NCBI GenBank assembly: GCA_964342835.1
Contig: CAYFGJ010000049.1
Location: forward strand, 1 to 7,689
Source of the DNA: GCA-2716945 sp964342835
Lineage (GTDB): Bacteria; Pseudomonadota; Gammaproteobacteria; GCA-002705445; GCA-002716945
Direction: 5' to 3'
DNA length: 7,689 nt
The notes beneath the pieces are model-generated. The model had not been told where the DNA came from and made no database searches. It worked only from the letters and a program-made list of their open reading frames with translations. The position numbers and the translations under genes are program-made. This document shows positions 1 through 6,006 of this stretch, piece by piece (within the stretch, counting starts at the first letter, position 1; each line of letters starts with the position of its first letter).

Positions 1-108
1 TTCTTCAGCTTTAGCTTCTTCTTTAGCTGGTTCTTCAGCTTTGGCTTCTTCTTTAGCTTTAGCTTCTTCTTTAGCTGGTTCTTCAGCTTTAGCTTCCTTT
101 GCTTTTTT
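1..108 (-). repeat. Imperfect tandem coding repeat in the rpsP tail
   Basis: Read on the plus strand, a 30-base unit beginning TTCTTCAGCTTTAGCTTCTT at position 1 recurs at 31 (one base change, then extended by 18 bases to 78) and again, partly, at 79-96. Inside it a shorter module alternates TTCTTC, AGC, TTT and TGG triplets. All units keep the rpsP reading frame and encode KAEEPAKEEA and related blocks. Unit lengths of 30 and 48 bases suggest expansion by slipped replication or unequal recombination in steps that keep the frame. The array may extend past the left edge. Confidence 0.85.
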
Positions 109-414
109 AGCTTTTCTAGCTTTATTTTTTTCTAATTCTTTAGTTTTAATAGCTGCACGCTTATTAATATTTTCAGGATCCATTGAATAGCTTTGGAGAA
201 GTTTAACACGATTACTAAGTTGAGCGCCTTTAGAAATCCAATATTCCAATCTCTCTATATCAAGTTTGATACGATGTTCAGATTCTAACATTGGATCATA
301 ACTGCCTATTCTTTCTAAGCATTTACCATCTCTCTTATCTCTTTTATCAATTACCACGATATGATAATAGGGCTTTTTCCTAACACCGCCACGTGACAAT
401 CTTACTCTAACCAT
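1..414 (-). CDS. rpsP: 30S ribosomal protein S16, partial (C-terminus beyond the window), with Lys/Ala/Glu-rich tail
   Basis: S16 is a small-subunit ribosomal protein that binds 16S rRNA and is needed for 30S assembly. The frame starts at the ATG at 414 (reading leftwards) and runs through 138 codons to the window edge without a stop. The N-terminus MVRVRLSRGG, followed by KKPYYHIVVIDKR and ERIGSYDP, is the typical S16 core, and that core ends near residue 80-85, the usual full length of many bacterial S16 proteins. From about residue 96 to the edge the protein consists only of Lys, Ala, Glu, Arg, Asn and Pro, with the repeated decapeptide KAEEPAKEEA at residues 109-118 and 125-134. Such a tail is probably disordered and highly charged. 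A well-placed AGGTGA precedes the start. rpsP usually heads an rpsP-rimM-trmD-rplS operon, which would continue off the left edge. The identification is secure; the tail function is unknown. Confidence 0.95.
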   Translation of the reverse strand, partial: MVRVRLSRGGVRKKPYYHIVVIDKRDKRDGKCLERIGSYDPMLESEHRIKLDIERLEYWISKGAQLSNRVKLLQSYSMDPENINKRAAIKTKELEKNKARKAKKAKEAKAEEPAKEEAKAKEEAKAEEPAKEEAKAEE

Positions 415-418
415 AATT

Positions 419-424
419 TCACCT
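419..424 (-). promoter_or_regulatory. Ribosome-binding site of rpsP
   Basis: The minus strand reads AGGTGA, then AATT, then the rpsP ATG. This is one of only three clear Shine-Dalgarno sequences in the window, and it fixes the rpsP start at 414. Confidence 0.75.
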
Positions 425-440
425 ATATAAAAACAAGGAG

Positions 441-449
441 ATTATATCA
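441..449 (-). promoter_or_regulatory. Probable extended -10 promoter of rpsP
   Basis: The minus strand reads TGATATAAT, a TG dinucleotide one base before a perfect TATAAT, which is the extended -10 form of a sigma-70-type promoter. The -35 region at the right distance (TTACTC, 17 bases upstream) is poor, as is common for extended -10 promoters. Transcription would start near 434, giving a leader of roughly 20 bases that just contains the AGGTGA site. AT-rich sequence produces TATAAT by chance, so the call rests on the TG extension and on the position upstream of a ribosomal protein gene. Confidence 0.5.
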
Positions 450-474
450 CTACTCTATGTCTTGAGTAAGTGAT
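446..474. repeat. Inverted repeat overlapping the rpsP promoter
   Basis: ATCACTACTC (446-455) is mirrored by GAGTAAGTGAT (464-474). Ten base pairs form, with one unpaired A on the right arm, around an 8-base centre. The repeat covers the spacer and touches the upstream edge of the proposed TATAAT, so it lies where a repressor or activator would bind. It would be mostly untranscribed from that promoter, so a DNA-level operator is more likely than an RNA hairpin. There is no T-run long enough to make it a plus-strand terminator. The role is inferred only. Confidence 0.4.
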
Positions 475-629
475 TTTACATATAAAATGAGAAAATAAGG
501 CAATTTACTATTTTTATAGGTAGAATTTGATATTATCATAGTGTGAATTTAATAAATTATCGAAATTTCTATATAACTGCAATGATTATGCTAAAAGCAA
601 ATAGATAAATCAGATCACATCATTAATAA

Positions 630-1427
630 ATGGAACTATTGCCAATAATCTTAGCGTCTGTATATCTAGTATTAACATTAATATTACGTTCGATGTTGAT
701 CAGTGAAATGAATATAATTTTTTTAACAAAAGTTTTTAATATATTATTATTTCTAAATCTCATATCTTTTGTCTTTTATTTTTATGACACAATCTATCCT
801 GTATATGGTATGGGCTTTAATTTTATGCAATCATTGTTAGTTACACTATTAATTATAAATTTATTTTTCGTTTTCTTTATTATTCAAAAAGAAATACACC
901 ATCTGGGATTGATTTTGTTTCCACTAACATCAGCTACGTTAATTATGAGTCAATTTATGGATAATATTTCCGTAAACCAAGAATATATTACCGATGGTTT
1001 GCAGCTACATATACTAACATCTTTTTCATCTTATGGTTTTTTAGGATTAGCTGCAATACAAGCATTACTGCTAAATTATCAAGAAAAACAACTTAAGAAT
1101 GTTAAGCATTCACAATTCATTGCATCATTACCTTCGATTGAAGTTATGGAAAAAATAATGTTTGATTTGATAATTCTAGGTTTTATATTATTAACAATCT
1201 CATTATTGAGTGGTGCTCCATTCGTAATTCAGGACAATAGCATTCACATAATACAAAAAATTTTATTTTCTCTTATTGCTTGGATTACTTTTGCATATCT
1301 TCTATATAAAAGATTTTCATATGGTGTGCGTGGAAAGAAAGCGGTACATATAACATTGAGTGGAATTATTTTTTTATTAATTGCCTATCTTGGTACCAAA
1401 TTCTTATTTGAAGCTTTAAGTGTATAA
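630..1427 (+). CDS. ypjD: YpjD-like inner-membrane protein of the CcsA/CcmC cytochrome c assembly superfamily
   Basis: This is a 265-residue, strongly hydrophobic protein with about eight probable membrane segments, close in size to E. coli YpjD (about 263 residues). Family features visible are the block around LQLHILTSFSSYGFLGLAAI (residues 124-143) leading to QALLLNYQEKQLK, then LPSIEVME (167-174), GFILLTISLLSGAPF (184-198), and a C-terminal block with IHIIQKILFSLIAWITFAYL, YGVRGKKAVH and AYLGTKF. His127 and His206 sit in the positions that bind haem in related proteins, but I do not see the tryptophan-rich WWD motif of true CcmC/CcsA haem handlers, so a haem role is unproven. A TAA directly before the ATG (627-629) fixes the start. 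There is no clear ribosome-binding site. It is the first gene of the plus-strand run and lies 7 bp before the CorC-like gene, the same pairing as ypjD-yfjD in E. coli. Confidence 0.8.
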   Translation: MELLPIILASVYLVLTLILRSMLISEMNIIFLTKVFNILLFLNLISFVFYFYDTIYPVYGMGFNFMQSLLVTLLIINLFFVFFIIQKEIHHLGLILFPLTSATLIMSQFMDNISVNQEYITDGLQLHILTSFSSYGFLGLAAIQALLLNYQEKQLKNVKHSQFIASLPSIEVMEKIMFDLIILGFILLTISLLSGAPFVIQDNSIHIIQKILFSLIAWITFAYLLYKRFSYGVRGKKAVHITLSGIIFLLIAYLGTKFLFEALSV

Positions 1428-1434
1428 ATAATAT

Positions 1435-2682
1435 ATGACTAATTTAGATATTGACAGCTTATTTTTTATTCTTATAGTTTTATTATTTCTATCGGCATTC
1501 TTTTCCGGCTCTGAAACTTCATTAATGAGTGTAAATAGATATAAATTAAAACATAAGAATCAAGAAGGTGATAGATCGGCTAAGAGAGTTCTATATTTAG
1601 TTAACAATCCAGATAAAACACTTGGCTTAATTTTATTATTAAATAATTTTGTCAATATTTTAGCATCAGCTATAAGTACTATTATAGCAATTAGAATTTT
1701 TGGTGATGCAGGTATTGCTATATCAGCTGGTATTTTAACATTTGTAATATTAGTTTTTTCTGAAGTAACACCAAAAACGTTTGCTGCTCTATATCCTGAT
1801 AAAATAGCTTATCCTGTATCTTTGTTTTTTTATCCAGCACTAAAATTATTCTATCCTATAGTATCTATTATAAATTTATTTTCTAAATTACTATTAGCTT
1901 TATTTGGCGTGAAAGATAAAAAGAACACATTTGAACTCCTAACTAAAGATGAAATTAAAACTATAATAAAAGAATCAAGTTACAAAATACCAAAGTTTTA
2001 TGAAGAAATGATAGTTAATTTATTAGATTTGGAAAAGGTTAAAGTTGAAGATGCTATGATTCCAAGAAATGAGATTTTTAGTGTTGATATTACTAATGAA
2101 ATAAACATCATAACAAAAAATATTCTTGATTGTAAACACACAAGAGTTCCGGTTTATGAAAATGATCTAAATAATTTAAAAGGGTTCCTCCATAAACGAA
2201 AAGTTATTGAAATTTTAAAGGATGGTGAAATAACAAAAGATAAAATTTTAAATAATCTAAGCGCTGCTTATTTTATTCCTGAAGATACATCTCTTTTAAG
2301 CCAACTTATTACATTTAAAAAAGAGAAAAAAAGAATAGGTTGTGTTGTTGATGAATATGGTGATGTTAAGGGAATAGTCACACTAGATGATATTCTTGAA
2401 GAAATAGTAGGTGAATTTGACACAACTGATAAGGAAATTGAAATACAAAAAATTTCTGAGGAATCCTATTTAATTGACGGGTCTGTACATATTAGAGAAA
2501 TGAATAGAATTCTTGATTGGAATCTTCCAGAAAGCAGCGCTAAAACTATTAATGGTTTCATACTAGAATATTTAGAAAATATTCCAACTCAAGGAGCATC
2601 TTTTCAGATAGAAAATTATAGTTTTGAAATTATCAACATAAAAAATAATTTCGTAAAGAATGTAAAGATAACAAAAAAATAG
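1435..2682 (+). CDS. corC: HlyC/CorC (CNNM) family membrane protein, CorB/YfjD type
   Basis: The 415-residue protein has the full family layout. An N-terminal DUF21/CNNM membrane domain (about 1-185) carries FSGSETSLMS (23-32), LLNNFVNI (68-75) and SEVTPKT (109-115). Two CBS domains follow at about 205-330: the first starts at VEDAMIPRNEI and the second contains VDEYGDVKGIVTLDDILEEI (305-324). A C-terminal CorC/HlyC domain spans about 345-412. Members of this family are linked to magnesium and cobalt export or resistance, with the CBS pair binding adenine nucleotide; the exact transported ion cannot be read from sequence. The presence of DUF21 makes it YfjD/CorB-like rather than the short soluble E. 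coli CorC. Its length matches the family, and no key motif is missing. It follows ypjD by 7 bp and precedes xseB by 12 bp, so it is probably co-transcribed. No clear ribosome-binding site is visible. Confidence 0.88.
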   Translation: MTNLDIDSLFFILIVLLFLSAFFSGSETSLMSVNRYKLKHKNQEGDRSAKRVLYLVNNPDKTLGLILLLNNFVNILASAISTIIAIRIFGDAGIAISAGILTFVILVFSEVTPKTFAALYPDKIAYPVSLFFYPALKLFYPIVSIINLFSKLLLALFGVKDKKNTFELLTKDEIKTIIKESSYKIPKFYEEMIVNLLDLEKVKVEDAMIPRNEIFSVDITNEINIITKNILDCKHTRVPVYENDLNNLKGFLHKRKVIEILKDGEITKDKILNNLSAAYFIPEDTSLLSQLITFKKEKKRIGCVVDEYGDVKGIVTLDDILEEIVGEFDTTDKEIEIQKISEESYLIDGSVHIREMNRILDWNLPESSAKTINGFILEYLENIPTQGASFQIENYSFEIINIKNNFVKNVKITKK

Positions 2683-2694
2683 TATATTAAAGTT

Positions 2695-2904
2695 ATGACT
2701 AAAGACAAAAATCCATTATCAACATTTGAAAATGACTTAAAAAAAATGCAGGATATTCTTGAAGAAATTGAATCAAAAGATTTGACTTTAGAGGATATTA
2801 TAAAAAAATATCAAGAAGGAGTTACCCTGTCAAAAAGATGTGAACAAGCTTTAAAAGAAGCTGAACAAAAAGTTAAATCAATTTCTAGCGATTCAAAAAA
2901 ATGA
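2695..2904 (+). CDS. xseB: Exodeoxyribonuclease VII small subunit
   Basis: XseB is the small helical subunit of exonuclease VII, which with XseA degrades single-stranded DNA to oligonucleotides in repair. The 69-residue product has the family pattern: FENDLKKMQDILEEIESKDL, then LEDIIKKYQEGVTLSKRCEQ and AL-EAE-KV, two amphipathic helices joined by a short turn. The length is normal for XseB (about 60-85). The stop codon overlaps the dxs start in an ATGA (2901-2904), which suggests translational coupling. The upstream TAAAG is at best a weak ribosome-binding site. In many gammaproteobacteria the order is xseB-ispA-dxs; here ispA is absent from between them. xseA is not in the window. Confidence 0.93.
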   Translation: MTKDKNPLSTFENDLKKMQDILEEIESKDLTLEDIIKKYQEGVTLSKRCEQALKEAEQKVKSISSDSKK

Positions 2905-4790
2905 AACCGAAATATACTCTTTTAGAAAAAATTAATCTTCCAAAAGATTTGAGAAAATTAAATATAGAAGAATTAGAATCTTTATCTGTTGAACTGAGAG
3001 AGTTTATAATTGATAGTGTATCTAAAACAGGTGGACATCTTGCTTCAGGGTTGGGAACAATAGAATTAACCATCAGTCTCCACTATGTATTTAATACTCC
3101 TACAGATAAAATTATTTGGGATGTTGGTCATCAATGCTATCCACATAAAATCCTAACTGGTAGAAAAAAATTGATGGATACATTAAGGAAAAAAAATGGT
3201 TTGTCTGGTTTTTTGAAAAAAACTGAAAGTGAATATGATTGTTTTGGAGCTGGGCACTCTAGCACATCAATAAGCGTTGCTATTGGTTATGATATAGCAA
3301 TGAAAATGAAAAAACAAAATGATAAAGTTATTGCGGTAATTGGAGATGGAGGTTTAACAGCTGGTATGGCATATGAGGCAATGTGTCATGCAGGTGATAT
3401 AAATTCAGACGTACTTGTTATTCTTAATGATAACGATATGTCAATTTCACCTAATGTAGGTGGTATCCACAAATATTTAACAAGAATTCTTAGTGGAAAA
3501 ACTTATTCTTCATTGAAAGATAAAAGTAAAAAAGTTTTTAATAAAGTAAAAATTATAGAAGATATCGTAAAAAAAGTAGAATCGAGCGCAAAGAATCTTA
3601 TTACTCCAGGTCATTTATTTGAGGAGATAGGATTTAAATATTATGGTCCTGTTGATGGACATGATCTACCAAATCTTGTAAAAATCCTCAAAAATTTAAA
3701 GTTACAAAATGGTCCAAGAATATTACATATAATAACTTGCAAAGGTAAAGGTTATAAATTAGCAGAAGATAATCCTATAAATTATCATGGTGTAACCCCT
3801 TTTGATATAAAAAGTGGAAAAGCAAAAACTAATAAAATACAAAATAAATTAACCTATACAAATGTCTTTAGTAAATGGATAACTTCTAAAGCTAATTCTA
3901 ACAAAAATCTTATAGCTATTACTCCTGCAATGAGAGAAGGTTCTGGTTTAGTAGAATTTGAAAAAAAATTCCCTGACAGATATTTTGATGTAGGTATAGC
4001 AGAACAACATTCTGTAACTTTGGCAGCAGGATTAGCTGCAGAAGGAATGAAGCCCGTTGTTGCAATATATTCAACTTTTTTGCAGAGAGCCTATGATCAA
4101 GTAATACATGATGTAATGATACAAGAACTTGATGTATTGTTTGCGGTTGATCGTGCTGGTTTAGTAGGGGCAGATGGTGAAACTCATCATGGAATTTATG
4201 ATTTATCATATTTAAGAATACTTCCAAAATTTATTGTAATGACTCCTTCTAACGAACAAGAAATGTGGAAAATGCTTAATACTGGTTTTGCTTATAATGG
4301 GCCATCTGTTGTTCGCTATCCCAGAGGATATTCTGTTGGTCTAAATCTTGAAAACAATCAAGACCAGATTGAAATAGGTAAATCTAAAATCATTAGAGAA
4401 GGTATTAGTATCGCTTATTTAGTTTTTGGTACATTATTAAAATGTGTATTAAAATCTGCTAATAAATTAAATGCAACTGTTGTAGATATGAGATTTGTAA
4501 AACCATTAGATGGTGAAATGATTAACCATATATGTGCAACTCATGATTTGATTATAACTGTGGAAGAAAATTCAATTCTAGGTGGCGCAGGATCTGCGGT
4601 AAATGAATATATATTATCTAAGAATTTATCTAATCGTGTATATAACTTAGGGATCCCAGATCAAACTATATCACATGGCACTCAAGAAGAGTTATTATCA
4701 GAAATTGGTTTAGATGAAGATGGAATACTAAAAACCACTATTGATTTAAGGAAAAATATATCTTTGTCAAAAAAAATTAATCATAAATAA
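2901..4790 (+). CDS. dxs: 1-deoxy-D-xylulose-5-phosphate synthase
   Basis: Dxs condenses pyruvate with glyceraldehyde 3-phosphate, using thiamine diphosphate (TPP) and magnesium, to give 1-deoxy-D-xylulose 5-phosphate, the entry to the MEP isoprenoid route and a precursor of thiamine and pyridoxal phosphate. The 629-residue protein is near the usual length of about 620. Visible landmarks are GGHLASGLG with His46, DVGHQCYPHKILTGR (74-88), the TPP/Mg motif GDGGLTAGMAYEA (148-160) with Asn176 in LNDNDMSIS, PVDGHD (250-255), GIAEQH with the catalytic-type Glu368, DRAGLVGADGETHHG (417-431) and RYPRG (472-476). The C-terminal transketolase domain with VDMRFVKPLD and TVEENSILGGAGSAVNEY is complete. 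The start overlaps the xseB stop by four bases with no clear ribosome-binding site, so translation is probably coupled. queD follows after 14 bp. The antisense frames inside it are shadows. Confidence 0.97.
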   Translation: MKPKYTLLEKINLPKDLRKLNIEELESLSVELREFIIDSVSKTGGHLASGLGTIELTISLHYVFNTPTDKIIWDVGHQCYPHKILTGRKKLMDTLRKKNGLSGFLKKTESEYDCFGAGHSSTSISVAIGYDIAMKMKKQNDKVIAVIGDGGLTAGMAYEAMCHAGDINSDVLVILNDNDMSISPNVGGIHKYLTRILSGKTYSSLKDKSKKVFNKVKIIEDIVKKVESSAKNLITPGHLFEEIGFKYYGPVDGHDLPNLVKILKNLKLQNGPRILHIITCKGKGYKLAEDNPINYHGVTPFDIKSGKAKTNKIQNKLTYTNVFSKWITSKANSNKNLIAITPAMREGSGLVEFEKKFPDRYFDVGIAEQHSVTLAAGLAAEGMKPVVAIYSTFLQRAYDQVIHDVMIQELDVLFAVDRAGLVGADGETHHGIYDLSYLRILPKFIVMTPSNEQEMWKMLNTGFAYNGPSVVRYPRGYSVGLNLENNQDQIEIGKSKIIREGISIAYLVFGTLLKCVLKSANKLNATVVDMRFVKPLDGEMINHICATHDLIITVEENSILGGAGSAVNEYILSKNLSNRVYNLGIPDQTISHGTQEELLSEIGLDEDGILKTTIDLRKNISLSKKINHK

Positions 4791-4793
4791 TAT

Positions 4794-4798
4794 AGGAG
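4794..4798 (+). promoter_or_regulatory. Ribosome-binding site that fixes the queD start
   Basis: AGGAG lies between the dxs stop and queD, 6 bases before the ATA at 4805. It is among the strongest Shine-Dalgarno sequences in the window. It is 81 bases before the first in-frame ATG (4880), so it cannot serve that codon. It supports initiation at or very near 4805. Confidence 0.75.
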
Positions 4799-4804
4799 TA
4801 AAAT

Positions 4805-5173
4805 ATATATACGCTTACAATACATACTGAATTTTCATCCGCACATATACTGCACGGTCATACCGGCAATTGTAAAAGAATGCACGGACATAATTGGAAA
4901 GTTGAAGTTGAAGTTTCTGGAAATAAGCTAGATAATATTGGGATGGTAATAGACTTTAAAGATATGAAAAAATCAACCAATGAGATAGCTAAAAGACTTG
5001 ATCATCAATATTTGAATGAACTAGAGCCTTTTAAAACTAAAAATCCTACAGCAGAGAATATTTCTGAATATTTTTTTGTAGAATTATCAAAAATATTTAA
5101 TAATAATAATACAAAGATTAAATCAGTAAAACTATGGGAAACAGATAGGGCAGCTGTAACATATTCGGAGTAA
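4805..5173 (+). CDS. queD: 6-carboxy-5,6,7,8-tetrahydropterin synthase (QueD/PTPS family) with apparent ATA start
   Basis: QueD converts 7,8-dihydroneopterin triphosphate to 6-carboxytetrahydropterin on the route to preQ0 and queuosine. The frame opens after a TAA at 4799-4801. Reading from the ATA at 4805 gives 122 residues, against about 121 in E. coli QueD, beginning (M)YTLTIHTEFSSAH. Zinc-type histidines are His14, His27 and His29, with Cys23 in C-x3-H-G-H as the catalytic cysteine. Also visible are VIDF (48-51), the LDH pair Asp66-His67, PTAEN (81-85) and WETDRA with Glu112. Starting at the first ATG (4880) would remove 25 residues, including His14 and Cys23, and give a dead enzyme. No ATG, GTG or TTG lies in frame between the TAA and 4880. 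The kept Cys argues for QueD rather than the PTPS-III folate-type enzyme, where Glu replaces it. It sits between dxs (14 bp) and folE2 (4 bp), whose product is its substrate. Confidence 0.9.
   Translation: MYTLTIHTEFSSAHILHGHTGNCKRMHGHNWKVEVEVSGNKLDNIGMVIDFKDMKKSTNEIAKRLDHQYLNELEPFKTKNPTAENISEYFFVELSKIFNNNNTKIKSVKLWETDRAAVTYSE
5167..5170 (+). promoter_or_regulatory. Ribosome-binding site of folE2
   Basis: GGAG lies in the last codons of queD, 7 bases before the folE2 ATG at 5178. It supports that start and close translational linkage of the two pterin genes. Confidence 0.65.
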
Positions 5174-5177
5174 TAAA

Positions 5178-6005
5178 ATGTCACGAATAAAAAAAAATAT
5201 AAAAGTAGTACCTAAGAAGAATGCTTTACCTGATACGCAAGGTTTAGTAGATACAAGGAACTTGCCTATTAATAAAGTTGGTATTAAAGATATATTGCAT
5301 CCAATGATAATAAAACAGAGATCCGGAAAGAAACAATCTACTATAGCTAAATTCAATATGTATGTTAATTTACCACATGATTTCAAAGGAACTCATATGT
5401 CAAGATTTGTTCATATTTTAAATAACAATGAAGAACAAATTACGGTTCAATCTTTCAAGAGGATGATTGATGATATGTTAATAATACTAGAAGCTGAATC
5501 AGGTCATATAGAAATGTCTTTTCCTTATTTTGTAAATAAAACAGCACCAGTATCGAAAGTGAAAAGTTTATTAGATTATACCGTTACATTTATTGGAGAA
5601 ATAAAAAATGGTGTTGCTAATATGAAAATAAAAGTTCTTGTTCCAGTTACTAGCTTATGTCCTTGTTCAAAGAAAATTTCTGAATATGGAGCACATAATC
5701 AAAGATCACATGTTACTGTCACTGCTACAATTAAGGACTTTATTTGGATTGAAGAAATTATTGATGTTGTTGAAAAAGAAGCATCATCAGAATTATATGG
5801 GCTACTTAAAAGACCCGATGAAAAATATGTAACTGAACTAGCTTATGATAATCCTAAATTTGTAGAAGATATTGTAAGAGATATAGCTGTACATTTTAAT
5901 GATGATGATAGAATTTCGGAATATGTTGTAGAATCTGAAAACTTTGAATCAATACACAATCACTCAGCATACGCACAAATTCATAACATTAAAGATAAAA
6001 AATAA
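5178..6005 (+). CDS. folE2: GTP cyclohydrolase IB (FolE2 type)
   Basis: FolE2 opens GTP to 7,8-dihydroneopterin triphosphate, the first step of folate synthesis and of the queuosine precursor route; it is unrelated in sequence to FolE (type IA). The 275-residue protein carries the family hallmarks in order: VDTRNLPINKVGIKD (24-38), GTHMSRF (71-77), the metal/active-site cysteine motif SLCPCSK (159-165; Cys161, Cys163), HNQRSH (173-178), LLKRPDEKYVTE (209-220), AYDNPKFVEDIVRD (222-235) and the C-terminal FESIHNHSAYA (256-266). All expected Cys, His and Glu positions look intact. FolE2 enzymes can use metals other than zinc, and some bacteria induce them under zinc shortage, but nothing here resembles a Zur operator, since the gene is inside an operon. 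It lies 4 bp after queD, which uses its product. Its stop is one base from the stop of convergent bamC. Confidence 0.95.
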   Translation: MSRIKKNIKVVPKKNALPDTQGLVDTRNLPINKVGIKDILHPMIIKQRSGKKQSTIAKFNMYVNLPHDFKGTHMSRFVHILNNNEEQITVQSFKRMIDDMLIILEAESGHIEMSFPYFVNKTAPVSKVKSLLDYTVTFIGEIKNGVANMKIKVLVPVTSLCPCSKKISEYGAHNQRSHVTVTATIKDFIWIEEIIDVVEKEASSELYGLLKRPDEKYVTELAYDNPKFVEDIVRDIAVHFNDDDRISEYVVESENFESIHNHSAYAQIHNIKDKK

Positions 6006-6006
6006 T

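Noticed and set aside
1..108. CRISPR array or non-coding satellite
   Set aside because: The repeats are contiguous, without spacers of constant length, and stay in frame as the C-terminal tail of rpsP.
446..478. Intrinsic terminator in the rpsP-ypjD intergenic region
   Set aside because: The stem is AT-rich and followed by only four T residues on the plus strand, and no gene upstream on that strand would end there. A promoter-linked inverted repeat fits better.
2885..3073. Minus-strand open frame over the xseB-dxs junction
   Set aside because: It is antisense to two well-supported genes and shows no recognisable motif or ribosome-binding site.
3919..4227. Minus-strand open frame of 102 codons inside dxs
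   Set aside because: It lies wholly within the conserved dxs catalytic region, its His/Leu/Gln-rich translation resembles no family, and it has no start signals. It is a shadow of the dxs reading frame.
4880..5173. queD starting at the first ATG (97 residues)
   Set aside because: This start drops His14 and catalytic Cys23, lies 81 bases past the AGGAG, and shortens the protein well below family length.
5132..5386. Minus-strand open frame over the queD-folE2 junction
   Set aside because: It looks hydrophobic and Cys-containing but is the complement of conserved coding sequence on both sides of the junction, with no support as a gene.
5638..5832. Plus-strand 64-codon frame inside folE2
   Set aside because: It overlaps the conserved Cys and His motifs of folE2 in another frame and has no independent evidence.
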